Positions 16,090 through 24,106 of a DNA stretch of 64,000 nucleotides are shown one piece after another. Origin of the DNA: Pseudobdellovibrionaceae bacterium (GTDB lineage Bacteria > Bdellovibrionota > Bdellovibrionia > Bdellovibrionales > Bdellovibrionaceae). Where the stretch lies: contig JAHBUV010000001.1 of the NCBI GenBank assembly GCA_019637915.1, positions 2,698,565 through 2,762,564 on the forward strand, read 5' to 3'. The notes under the pieces were generated by a model. The model saw only the letters and a list, made by a program, of their open reading frames with translations, did not search any database and was not told the DNA's origin. Position 1 is the stretch's first letter. Every line of letters begins with the position of its first letter. The position numbers and the translations under genes were made by a program.

Positions 16090-18717
16090 TTATTTCGCGC
16101 CTTTCGTCAGGTACATGACGAGGTTGCGGCGGTTGTAATCGCGGAAGGCGCAGATGCGCTTCGAGTGGTTCGCGCTGCGGTCTTTTTCGTCGTACTCTTC
16201 CCACGCTTTGGCTTTGTACTGCACGTTGAGGATCCGGCGGAAAGCCTTTTTCGCCTCGTCCGTCATGCGCGACGCCGCGAAGGGGCTGACCAGTTCTTCA
16301 TCGCGGCACATCGACCAGAAAGGACTCAGGTTGTTGAAGGCCAGGGTCTGGATGCAGAACTGGGCTTTCAAGTAGGCGGAGCTTTGTTTTTCGTCGTCGG
16401 GGGAGATGACGGCCGTGCGGCCGAACCAGGTTTCGCCCTGTTTGTTCCAGAACCGCGGGAAGTCGCCGAAGCTCGCCAGGTAGCTGCGCCACAATCCGAC
16501 CACGCCCTGGAAAAGGGGATTGTTCTTGAGGGGGCTCTGGCCCGGGATTTTCTCGATCCTCGGGACCGCGCGGGTTTCCTCGGGGTGCTTGATGTTCCAC
16601 AAAGTGGTGCCCGTGGTGACGCGGTCGCCGCGTTTGATCTGCTCCAGGTAAGCGATCTGATTGGCGTAGGAGTCCGCGAGGCCCGTTTCAAGGGCGACCA
16701 GGTTGCCCTTGCCGATGCGCAGGCCCATGGCGAGATCGCTCTTCAGCGCCGACGGATTGCCCTCGGCGAGGCGGATGATCTGGTCGACCAGGGTTTTCCC
16801 GGACGCGGTGTAGAGCTCCTGCAGGTGGGAGTCGAGGCCGACGCCGGCGCGTTTCATCAATTGGAAGTCGGCCTGCACGAAGTCCGAGACGCGCATCGAA
16901 AGGAAGCCGCTCTTCACCAGCATGACGTTGAACTGGTTGAAGGCCTCTTTGATCAATTCCTCGGACAGGCTTTGCGTGCGCGCGCCGATTTCCTCGCGGC
17001 TCAGGCCCTGGCTTTGGGCGACGCGGCCCAGTTCCTCCAGGGCGTCGAAGCGTTTCAGCACGGCGACGATGCGGTTCTCGGTTTCCATCAGGATGGGCAC
17101 GAGGGACTGGTCGTCCGAGAGCTTGGCGAATTTCCTTTCCAGGTGGCGCAGGTAGGTGACCGTGTTGCGCAGGCTCTCTTTGACGTTGTAGTTCACGCCC
17201 AGCAGGGCGCGGTTGGTGACCAGCACTTTGTCGACGATGAACCATTTGTTGTAGAAGCTGATGGAGCTGACGGCGGCCTTTTTCATGATCTCGTCCAGGG
17301 TGACGCTGAGTTTGCGCAGCAGCGCCTTGGGATCGTTGAACTCGGGCAGGTTCTTGTAGTTCATCTGCAGCCACTGGTCGGGGGCCTGCACCTGACCCAT
17401 CTTCGGTTTGACGGCGTCGGGGGTGGGGATGCCGATCAGGTAGAAGGGGATGTCGACGGGCATCAGCGCCAGGGTGAAGAAGTTCTGGTTGTTGCTGTTG
17501 TTCCCGAAGCCGCTGCCGCCGTTGTTGCTGAGGCTGTCGGTCAGGCTGATGACCAGTTTCAAAACGGCGTTCTGCTGCTCTTCGAAAGTGCTGTAGCTGG
17601 CGATCATCTCGGACTGGGAGTTGAGGATGGCGCGCAGTTTGTTGACGTTCTTCTGGAATTCCGCGATCTGCGTGATCGGGTCGTTCTTCTGGTCGGCGTC
17701 CGTCATCAGGCGCGGTTCGGCGCCCAGCTGCACCATCTGCAGCCACTCGGTGATGATCGGGATGTTCTGGGTCAGCAGGTAATAACCGGCGAGCGGCGAA
17801 TTCTCGTTCTGCAGCTGCAGGAAGCGGTCGATCTGGGCCTTGGCGCGGAGCTGCCCCTTGTCGTCCACGACGAGTTCGTCCTCGGCCATCATTTCATCGA
17901 GCATGATGCGGGCGTCGCGGGTGGCGCAGTAGTTTTCCGCGGTCATTTCGAGCAGGCAGCTCAACGAGGCGGTGAATTCCGTCTGGTTCACTTCGGCCAG
18001 GGCCTTGGCGAAGGAGCTTTCCCGGGCGTAGCTCGCCAGCTTGGAGATGGTCTGGGCCAGCAACGTGCCGCTGGAGCTCTGGCCGCCCGAAACGATGGCG
18101 GTGAGGAAATGCACCGAGGCGGAGAGCATCTGGGCGCCCTGCTGGGGGTCCAACAAACATTGTTGCAGATCGGGAAGGGTGTCCAGGGTTTCATTGAACA
18201 GGCGCAGGGACTGCTCCGAACCGGCGCGCACGCGGTCGTGCAGGCTTTTCAGGGACTGCGAGTGCTGTTGAACGCGGCTGGAAAAAGGGTTGCCGTTGAC
18301 GTCGTTGTTCCCTTCGGTGGTTTTCTGCGCTTCGATCATGCGCGAGAACATGGCGTTCAGCACCTGGCCCTTGAAGGCGGATTCCCCGGCGAGGAAGCCG
18401 CGCAGGGCGCCGATCTCCTGGGGCAATTGGCTCGTGTGGTACGTGGTCATGCGATTGTCGTCCAGGGCGGAGAGGCGCTGGTTGATCTGATCCAGGTTGG
18501 CGCGCAGGCGTTCGCCGTGGCTTTTGCAGTTGGCGTCGTCTTTCAGGCGGTTCAGCACGGAGCGCAGGTTCGAGGTCTGTTGCAGGGCCTGCTGGGTCCA
18601 GATCCCTTGCGAGCCGCAGGCGCCGGTGAATTGATAGGGGTTGAAGCTGTCCGCGGTCGCGGGCACGGCCCAACCCAAGGACGCAAAAAGGATCAACCAC
18701 AGGGACGAACGCGTCAT
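16090..18717 (-). CDS. Large secreted protein, unknown function
   Basis: About 875 residues and not recognised. The start at 18717 is chosen because GAGG lies six bases upstream and the next 22 residues form a clean signal peptide (MTRSSLWLILF core, Ala-rich cleavage region). The mature protein begins with Cys-containing FTGACGSQG, then is predicted largely alpha-helical and Gln/Leu-rich through most of its length, with scattered single cysteines and a patch of Asn and Gly near residues 410-420. No catalytic motif was found. The preceding minus-strand gene is 193 bases upstream, leaving room for its own promoter. Size and helical content would suit a periplasmic scaffold, but that is a guess. 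Confidence 0.7.
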   Translation of the reverse strand: MTRSSLWLILFASLGWAVPATADSFNPYQFTGACGSQGIWTQQALQQTSNLRSVLNRLKDDANCKSHGERLRANLDQINQRLSALDDNRMTTYHTSQLPQEIGALRGFLAGESAFKGQVLNAMFSRMIEAQKTTEGNNDVNGNPFSSRVQQHSQSLKSLHDRVRAGSEQSLRLFNETLDTLPDLQQCLLDPQQGAQMLSASVHFLTAIVSGGQSSSGTLLAQTISKLASYARESSFAKALAEVNQTEFTASLSCLLEMTAENYCATRDARIMLDEMMAEDELVVDDKGQLRAKAQIDRFLQLQNENSPLAGYYLLTQNIPIITEWLQMVQLGAEPRLMTDADQKNDPITQIAEFQKNVNKLRAILNSQSEMIASYSTFEEQQNAVLKLVISLTDSLSNNGGSGFGNNSNNQNFFTLALMPVDIPFYLIGIPTPDAVKPKMGQVQAPDQWLQMNYKNLPEFNDPKALLRKLSVTLDEIMKKAAVSSISFYNKWFIVDKVLVTNRALLGVNYNVKESLRNTVTYLRHLERKFAKLSDDQSLVPILMETENRIVAVLKRFDALEELGRVAQSQGLSREEIGARTQSLSEELIKEAFNQFNVMLVKSGFLSMRVSDFVQADFQLMKRAGVGLDSHLQELYTASGKTLVDQIIRLAEGNPSALKSDLAMGLRIGKGNLVALETGLADSYANQIAYLEQIKRGDRVTTGTTLWNIKHPEETRAVPRIEKIPGQSPLKNNPLFQGVVGLWRSYLASFGDFPRFWNKQGETWFGRTAVISPDDEKQSSAYLKAQFCIQTLAFNNLSPFWSMCRDEELVSPFAASRMTDEAKKAFRRILNVQYKAKAWEEYDEKDRSANHSKRICAFRDYNRRNLVMYLTKGAK

Positions 18718-18820
18718 CTGACACCTCAATAAGGTCCTGAGGATCAAAAAGCCTGCCAGAGCTTGGGGGGAAATCAGGGCGTCCTGACCCCCGCGAAATC
18801 AGGGGCCGGGGGCCCGGCTT

Positions 18821-18847
18821 GCGATAAAGGGGACCTGGGGATGTCAA
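18821..18847 (-). promoter_or_regulatory. Candidate promoter for the 875-residue secreted protein
   Basis: Read on the minus strand, TTGACA (plus 18842-18847) is a perfect -35 box, followed after 15 bases by TATCGC (plus 18821-18826). The spacer is short. It lies about 100 bases before the start at 18717. Confidence 0.4.
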
Positions 18848-18910
18848 AGAAGTCGACGCCCGTTGACGGGAAGGGACCCGAGGGGGGCGTCTCAATCCGG
18901 GACGGTGGGA

Positions 18911-19714
18911 TCACTCGAAACGGACGGGGAAAACGGCGCTCACCGGCTCGCCGGCGAAGGATTTGAACTCGATGCGTTTGACCGCTTCGCCCAGGCAGCG
19001 GCGGAATTGCGGATCCTGCACGCTGGCGCTGGCGACTTCGGCCTGGCTGACGCGGCCGGTGCGTTCGATGGTGAAGGACAGGGCGGCTTCGCCGCTCACG
19101 CCCGGGGTTTTCTGCAGCAGGCGCGTGTAGCATTTGAAGAACTGGTTGCGCTGGGTGCGCAGGGTCGCCTGGATGTACTCGGAGCTGAGGGTTTCATTGC
19201 CGGCGGCGACGGGTTTCGCGACGGGGGCGGCTTCGGTCGGCGGCGGGCGCACGACGCGACGGGGCTGCTGCTGGCGTTCCTGCAGGTCCTCGGCGAGGCC
19301 GCGGCGGACGCCCTCCCGGGAAACCAGGGCGGACTCGGCGTTGCTTTTGGTTTTTTCCGGCCAGATCTCGCCGTCACGCAAAACCAGGACGGGTCGACCG
19401 GCCTCCCAATCGATCAGCACGAGGCTGTTTTCCAGCAGGCGCACCTGCTCGCCGTTTTCAAAAGACAGAAGAGCTTCGGTTTCCGCGCCGGTGCCGACGG
19501 TGGTCAGGCGCTCCACGGGGCGGGAGCGGTTGACGGGTTCTTTGCGGCCGTCGCGTTCGATCCAGAGCTCCCCGAAGACCGGCTCCAAGCGGGCCATGGT
19601 GCGTGACCCGGAACGGGGGGCGGGGCCTTCGAGGCTCACGCGCCACAGGGCCAAGGCGAAGATCAAAAGACCGGCCACCGAAAAAAGAAAAGGCAAAGAA
19701 CGCAGACGCTTCAT
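18911..19714 (-). CDS. FecR-like / AgmX-PglI tail membrane-anchored protein
   Basis: 267 residues. An N-terminal membrane anchor (about 7-26) is followed by a FecR-like beta region (about 42-115, with VNRSRPVERLTTVGTG and SFENGEQVRLLENSLV), a basic Pro/Gln linker, and a C-terminal domain (about 175-267) of the AgmX/PglI type with CYTRLLQKTPGVSGEAALSF, a conserved Cys pair and a terminal RFE. Such tails are frequent in Myxococcota and Bdellovibrionota secretion and motility proteins and resemble TonB C-termini. A hairpin overlaps the start codon. The job of this copy is unknown. Confidence 0.72.
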   Translation of the reverse strand: MKRLRSLPFLFSVAGLLIFALALWRVSLEGPAPRSGSRTMARLEPVFGELWIERDGRKEPVNRSRPVERLTTVGTGAETEALLSFENGEQVRLLENSLVLIDWEAGRPVLVLRDGEIWPEKTKSNAESALVSREGVRRGLAEDLQERQQQPRRVVRPPPTEAAPVAKPVAAGNETLSSEYIQATLRTQRNQFFKCYTRLLQKTPGVSGEAALSFTIERTGRVSQAEVASASVQDPQFRRCLGEAVKRIEFKSFAGEPVSAVFPVRFE

Positions 19715-19730
19715 CCCTTTCAGGATGAAG
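19709..19730 (-). promoter_or_regulatory. Hairpin enclosing the start codon of the FecR/AgmX-like gene
   Basis: CTTCATCC-CTTTCA-GGATGAAG is a perfect 8-bp stem with a 6-base loop. On the mRNA the right arm contains the purine-rich ribosome site and the ATG itself (plus 19712-19714), so the structure would mask initiation until opened. Confidence 0.45.
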
Positions 19731-19766
19731 GACAGTCCGCTGTTTTGTCATCAGATTGATGATCGT

Positions 19767-20117
19767 TTATTGCTGAGGGGCGGTTTCCGCGGGAGCCGCG
19801 GCGGGCGGTTCAATCGGAGCCGTGATCGGCTCCAGCGACGGATTGGCGGCCGGAAGAACATCCGTGGCATCCAAAACGGATTTCGAACGGCTGGCCGTCA
19901 TCAAAGTCAGGGAAATGCAGGTGATGGCGAAAACCACCGCCGTCCAGCGGGTCATGCGAGCCGCCAGGGACTGAGCGCCCGTGGCGCCCAGCAGGGAGTT
20001 GGAACCACCGCCGCCGCCGATTCCCAAAGCGCCACCGCCTTTGGAGTCTTGGATCAGCACCAAGCCGATCAGAAGCAACGCGACCAGGATGTGAAGAATC
20101 GCCACAAAAGTCATCAT
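19767..20117 (-). CDS. secG: Preprotein translocase subunit SecG
   Basis: 116 residues. Two transmembrane helices (about 4-22 and 56-75) are joined by the SecG-type loop QDSKGGGALGIGGGGGSN, rich in glycine. The C terminus is an Ala/Pro-rich tail typical of proteobacterial SecG. It supports SecYE-SecA export at the inner membrane. The ATG pair at 20117/20114 follows GAGGAG by about ten bases. In many bacteria secG follows tpiA; here tpiA is 6 kb away and secG faces away from tmk. Confidence 0.88.
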   Translation of the reverse strand: MMTFVAILHILVALLLIGLVLIQDSKGGGALGIGGGGGSNSLLGATGAQSLAARMTRWTAVVFAITCISLTLMTASRSKSVLDATDVLPAANPSLEPITAPIEPPAAAPAETAPQQ

Positions 20118-20240
20118 ATCAGGCTGTCTCCTCGAGCGACCCAATCTAAAAGAAAGCCGGCGCATTCGTCCACGGATAAGGGCTCGATGATGCACGGCGC
20201 AAGGCGCTCTTTGTTCAAAAAAAGGAATCCCGCCCCCGCC

Positions 20241-20269
20241 TTGACCGGCTTGCGGCCGGACGGGATAAA
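20241..20269 (+). promoter_or_regulatory. Promoter predicted to give a leaderless tmk mRNA
   Basis: TTGACC (20241-20246), a 17-base spacer and GATAAA (20264-20269). Transcription should begin six to eight bases beyond the -10 box, which is the A of the tmk ATG at 20276. No good Shine-Dalgarno site is present. Confidence 0.45.
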
Positions 20270-20275
20270 GACCCG

Positions 20276-20914
20276 ATGTCACGATTTCTCGTTTTTGAAG
20301 GCCTGGATGGTTCCGGCAAAAGCTCGTTGATGAAGGCCCTGGAGGCGGAACTCCACAAGGGCGGCCTGTCTTTTCATCGCACCCGCGAGCCGGGGGGCAC
20401 GCCCCTGGGCGATGCGGTCCGTCCCCTGATCCTGAGCAAAGACGGCCCCAACCCCGTGCCCCGCGCCGAGCTTCTCCTTTATGAAGCCAGCCGCGCCCAG
20501 CACGTGGAGGAAATCATCCGCCCGAAGTTGAAACAAAATATCTGGGTGCTTTCGGACCGCTTCGCCGCGAGCTCGGTGGCGTTTCAGGCCGGTGGCCGCG
20601 AGATCGCCGAGGCCGACGTGCATTGGTTGAACCGCTTCGCCACCGCGGGCCTCGAGCCGGACCTGACCGTGCTGCTGGATCTGAGCGTGGATCTCGCCCG
20701 CGGCCGCCGCGGTCACCGCACCGGTCAGGGTGGGGACGAGGAGGACCGCATCGAGGCGGAAGCCGACGCGTTTCACGATCGCGTGCGCGCCTCTTTCCTG
20801 GAACAGGCGGAGCGCGCCCCGGATCGCTGGCTGGTTTTGAACGCCGCCAAAACCCCGGATGAGTTGCTGCGGGCTTTGCTCGAGGAGCTGCGGAGGCGGG
20901 GATGGCTCGCCTGA
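20276..20914 (+). CDS. tmk: Thymidylate kinase
   Basis: 212 residues, same length as E. coli Tmk. P-loop GLDGSGKS (9-16), the DR(F/Y) motif LSDRFAASSVAFQ near residue 93 and REPGGTPLG near 37 are diagnostic. It phosphorylates dTMP to dTDP for DNA synthesis. The Arg after the P-loop glycine and the lid region RRGHRTGQGG fit a bacterial enzyme. Its 3' end overlaps holB by 13 bases. The start has only a weak GGA upstream and sits where transcription is predicted to begin. Confidence 0.95.
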   Translation: MSRFLVFEGLDGSGKSSLMKALEAELHKGGLSFHRTREPGGTPLGDAVRPLILSKDGPNPVPRAELLLYEASRAQHVEEIIRPKLKQNIWVLSDRFAASSVAFQAGGREIAEADVHWLNRFATAGLEPDLTVLLDLSVDLARGRRGHRTGQGGDEEDRIEAEADAFHDRVRASFLEQAERAPDRWLVLNAAKTPDELLRALLEELRRRGWLA

Positions 20915-21864
20915 AGGATCGCCTGATCGGGCACGATGAGGTCTTTGATTTCCTGCTGCCCTCGTTGCAGGGCGACGGCCTGGCTTTGACCCTGTTGTTC
21001 GCGGGGCCTTCCGGCATCGGCAAGCGCGCGACGGCGCTGGCCCTCGCCCAGGCTTTGCTGTGCGAGCGCAGCAGCGCCGCCTGCGGCCAGTGCGGTTCCT
21101 GCCAGCGCGTCGAGCAGGGCGTTCACGAAAGCCTGCTGAGCCTCGAGCCCGAGGGCCCCATGATCAAAATCGATCAGGCCCGCGAGGTGCTGGAGTTCCT
21201 GCAGCTGCGCCGGCTCGGCCGGGCGCGCGTCGTTCTGATCGATCAGGCGCAGAGCCTGAATCCCCAGGCGGCGAACTCGCTGCTGAAAATCCTCGAGGAG
21301 CCGCCGGAGGGGACTTTCATTTTCCTCATCGCGCCCAGCCCCTCTTCCGTCCTGCCCACTTTGCGCTCCCGCTCGCGGGTGGTGCAGTTCCGCCCGCTGA
21401 CGGACGCGGAGCTGAAGAAAATCCAGACGGCCCCCGACTGGGCCGTGCGCGCCGCCCGCGGCAGCGTCGAGAAACTGCGTGGCCTGATGGAATCCGAAGA
21501 ACAGGAAACACGCCAGGTTTCCTCGCAGGTTCTCGAGGCCTTCCTGGCCGAGCCGGAATTCCTGCAAGGCGCCGGCTGGCGCGATTTCGTGAAGGAGAAG
21601 GGCGCTTTCCCGCGCATCCTGGGGTTCTGGCAGGGCTTCGTGCGCGATGGCCTGGTGCTGCATGCCCGGGGGCCGGCGTTTTTGATGAACCCGGACCAAA
21701 AGAACCTGCTGGATCGCTTGAGCCAGGTGCCGCGGCCGGCCCTGGAGGAGCTGAGCCAGCGTCTGCTGCAACTCGAGAAGGACACGGTTTTCCATCGCGA
21801 TCCCGCCCTGGCCGTCGAGGAGTTGTGGGTGACTTGGCGACGTCCCCGGGAGAAAATGGCCTGA
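20902..21864 (+). CDS. holB: DNA polymerase III subunit delta prime
   Basis: 320 residues, clamp-loader AAA+ subunit. Walker A-like GPSGIGKR (35-42), a zinc site with Cys54, Cys61, Cys64 and Cys67, the helix QAANSLLKILEEPP and the SRC-region LRSRSRVVQF are present; the sensor part shows Arg rather than the SRC cysteine. It works with tau/gamma and delta to load the sliding clamp. GGAGG lies upstream of the ATG inside the end of tmk. The tmk-holB-tatD order is conserved in many bacteria. Confidence 0.92.
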   Translation: MARLKDRLIGHDEVFDFLLPSLQGDGLALTLLFAGPSGIGKRATALALAQALLCERSSAACGQCGSCQRVEQGVHESLLSLEPEGPMIKIDQAREVLEFLQLRRLGRARVVLIDQAQSLNPQAANSLLKILEEPPEGTFIFLIAPSPSSVLPTLRSRSRVVQFRPLTDAELKKIQTAPDWAVRAARGSVEKLRGLMESEEQETRQVSSQVLEAFLAEPEFLQGAGWRDFVKEKGAFPRILGFWQGFVRDGLVLHARGPAFLMNPDQKNLLDRLSQVPRPALEELSQRLLQLEKDTVFHRDPALAVEELWVTWRRPREKMA

Positions 21865-22637
21865 TGACGGAATGGATCGATCTGCACGCCCATCTGGATA
21901 AATTGCAGGAAGGCCCCGACGAGGCCCTGCGCCTGGCCCGCGAGGCTGGCGTCGCGCGCGTCGTCACCATCGGCACCGATCCCGAGGATCTCGCCGTCGT
22001 GGTGGAGTTGACCCGCCGGCATCCCGGCGTCGTCTACGGCACCCTGGGGATCCATCCTCACGAAGGGGTCAAGTACACGGCGGAGATCGGGCGCTCCATC
22101 GAGCGGCACCTGTCTGAACCCGGCATCATCGCCGTCGGCGAGATCGGGTTGGATTACCACTACGATCAATCGCCCCGCGAAGAACAGCGCCAGGCCTTTC
22201 GCGCCCAGCTCGACATCGCCGCCCGTCACGGCCTGCCGGTGGAGATCCACACCCGCGACGCCGAAGAGGACACGGTCGCGATCCTCAACGAATTTCGTGG
22301 ACGGGTGACGGGCATCATCCACTGTTTCACCGGCACGCGGTGGCTGGCGGAGCGGGCCCTCGATCTGGGGTTCAACATCTCGATCAGCGGCATCGTCACC
22401 TTCAAGAACGCCGAGGCCCTGCGCGACGTCGTGCGCTTCCTGCCCATCGACCGCCTGCACGTCGAAACCGATTCGCCCTTCCTCGCTCCCGTCCCCCTGC
22501 GCGGCAAACAAAACACGCCGGCCTTCATGGTGCACACCGCGAAGTTCGTGGCGGAGTTGAAGGGAATGCCTTTGGATCAGTTCCAGGCCCAGATGCGCGC
22601 CAATGCCCTGCGCATGTTCCCGAAGCTTTCGGGGTAA
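21864..22637 (+). CDS. tatD: TatD family metal-dependent nuclease
   Basis: 257 residues. Metal ligands are seen at His8 and His10 (WIDLHAHLD), in GEIGLDYHY, at the His of PVEIHTRDAEED, in HCFTG and in ETDSPFLAP. Family members are 3'-5' DNases with roles in DNA repair and quality control. The start shares one base with the holB stop. The final codons GGG-TAA lie within the left arm of the large inverted repeat that follows. Confidence 0.93.
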   Translation: MTEWIDLHAHLDKLQEGPDEALRLAREAGVARVVTIGTDPEDLAVVVELTRRHPGVVYGTLGIHPHEGVKYTAEIGRSIERHLSEPGIIAVGEIGLDYHYDQSPREEQRQAFRAQLDIAARHGLPVEIHTRDAEEDTVAILNEFRGRVTGIIHCFTGTRWLAERALDLGFNISISGIVTFKNAEALRDVVRFLPIDRLHVETDSPFLAPVPLRGKQNTPAFMVHTAKFVAELKGMPLDQFQAQMRANALRMFPKLSG

Positions 22638-22687
22638 CAGTTCCCTTTTTGCCGCGCACCGCGCGACAAAAAGGGAACCGTTACCCC
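22631..22687. terminator. Large inverted repeat holding both stop codons of converging genes
   Basis: 26-base arms with two mismatches and a 5-base loop (CACCG). The left outer arm GGGGTAAC contains the tatD TAA and the mirrored right outer arm contains the TAA of the DUF962 gene. Each arm also has a T5/A5 run, so RNA from either strand forms a strong stem. A bidirectional terminator is the simplest reading. Confidence 0.7.
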
Positions 22688-22992
22688 GGGGGGAGTTTGC
22701 CTCTCAGAATCAGAAACCACATTTTGAAGTCGCCGCGCAGGGACCACCACGGGTGGGTGAAGGTGGCGGGGCGGTTTTTTTCGATGAAGAAATGGCCGAC
22801 CCAGGCGAAGGCGTAGCCGCTGACGACGGCGGCGGGCAGTCCCCACCAGAAACCCGTGATCAGGCTGAGGATCAAGATCAGCAAGGACAGGCTGGTGCCG
22901 ATGAAATGCAGACGGCGGCTCAAGGGGTGGCGGTGCTCCCGCAGGTAGTGGGGCCAGAACTCCTCGAAAGTGCGCCAGCGCGGGCTTTCCAT
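22681..22992 (-). CDS. Mpo1-like (DUF962) membrane protein
   Basis: 103 residues. The N-terminal HxHP motif in REHRHPLSRRLHFIGT and the second histidine region GHFFIEKNRP match the Mpo1/DUF962 family. Two or three hydrophobic segments (about 32-46, 49-68) place it in the membrane. Yeast Mpo1 is an iron-dependent 2-hydroxy fatty acid dioxygenase; whether bacterial members share this is inferred from conserved histidines. The chosen ATG has GGAGGG only about three bases upstream, an unusually short spacing, so a start slightly upstream is possible. Confidence 0.75.
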   Translation of the reverse strand: MESPRWRTFEEFWPHYLREHRHPLSRRLHFIGTSLSLLILILSLITGFWWGLPAAVVSGYAFAWVGHFFIEKNRPATFTHPWWSLRGDFKMWFLILRGKLPPG

Positions 22993-23103
22993 GCCCTCCA
23001 GCTTGGGCCGCGCTCCTTTCGGGGTCAATGACCTCCAGCGTCTTTTCTGGTCTTTTCGCGGGGGAGCGCCCATATTGGGCTCTTTCAAACCAAGGAGTGA
23101 AAG

Positions 23104-24105
23104 ATGGCGAAATTGCGTGTGGGGATCAATGGCTTTGGACGCATCGGTCGGGTTCTTTTCCGGGCCGGTTGGGACAAGCTCGACATCGTCGGCATCAATA
23201 ACCTGGACAGCCTCGAGGGCGCCGCCCATCTGCTGAAGTACGACTCCACCCACGGCATTTTCCCCCCTGAGGTCTCCCATGACGGCCAGAGCCTCGTCGT
23301 CGGCGGCAAAAAGATCCCCTACAGCTCGACGAAGAATCCCGCCGAGATCCCGTGGAAGGATTGGGGCGTCGACATCGTGCTCGAGTGCACGGGCGTGATG
23401 AAGGGCAAAGAGGATTACCAGAAGCACATCAGCGCCGGCGCCAAAAAGGTGCTCATCTCGGCTCCGGCCGACGGCGTGGACCTGACCGTCGTTTACGGCA
23501 TCAACCACGAGCTCTACGACGGCAAGCAGAATTTCCTGTCGAACGCCTCGTGCACGACGAACTGCCTGACCCCGTTGGCGAAAGTGCTGAACGAAAGCTT
23601 CGGCATCGAGCACGGCGTGATGACGACGATCCACTCCTACACCAACGATCAGCGGATCCTGGACGCCTCCCACAAGGACCTGCGCCGCGCCCGCACGGCC
23701 GGCGTCAGCATGATCCCCACCACCACGGGCGCCGCCAAGGCGGTGAGCCTGGTGCTGCCGGAACTCAAGGGCAAACTGGACGGCACCTCGATCCGCGTGC
23801 CGACCCCGAACGTCTCCCTGGTGGACTTCACTTTCCGCAGCAACCGCGACGTCACCGTTCAGGAGGTGAACGAGGCGCTGACCGCGGCGGCGAACGGCAA
23901 ACTCAAGAACATCCTGGCCGTCGAGAAGAAAGAGCTCGTCTCCGTCGACTTCAACGGCAACCCGCACTCCTCCATCGTCGACCTGAAGTGCACGATGGTG
24001 CAGAACGGCCGCATGGTGAAAGTGATGAGCTGGTACGACAACGAGACCGGCTTCTCCCACCGCATGATCGACATGGCCCTGTACATGGCTTCGAAAGGAC
24101 TCTGA
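23104..24105 (+). CDS. gap: Glyceraldehyde-3-phosphate dehydrogenase, type I
   Basis: 333 residues. NAD-binding GINGFGRIGR (8-17), catalytic Cys150 in SNASCTTNCL and the downstream His of HSYTNDQ are complete. It oxidises glyceraldehyde-3-phosphate to 1,3-bisphosphoglycerate. At the end of the second beta-strand it reads GINNL (30-34), with Asn where most NAD-specific bacterial enzymes have Asp, which could loosen cofactor choice. AAGGAG lies upstream. One base separates its stop from pgk, so the two are coupled. Confidence 0.96.
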   Translation: MAKLRVGINGFGRIGRVLFRAGWDKLDIVGINNLDSLEGAAHLLKYDSTHGIFPPEVSHDGQSLVVGGKKIPYSSTKNPAEIPWKDWGVDIVLECTGVMKGKEDYQKHISAGAKKVLISAPADGVDLTVVYGINHELYDGKQNFLSNASCTTNCLTPLAKVLNESFGIEHGVMTTIHSYTNDQRILDASHKDLRRARTAGVSMIPTTTGAAKAVSLVLPELKGKLDGTSIRVPTPNVSLVDFTFRSNRDVTVQEVNEALTAAANGKLKNILAVEKKELVSVDFNGNPHSSIVDLKCTMVQNGRMVKVMSWYDNETGFSHRMIDMALYMASKGL

Positions 24106-24106
24106 G

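Noticed and set aside
16048-18732. 894-codon plus-strand open frame opposite the large secreted gene
   Set aside because: Composition is the His/Val/Asp/Gln-rich pattern of a mirror frame. The minus frame carries the signal peptide and Shine-Dalgarno site.
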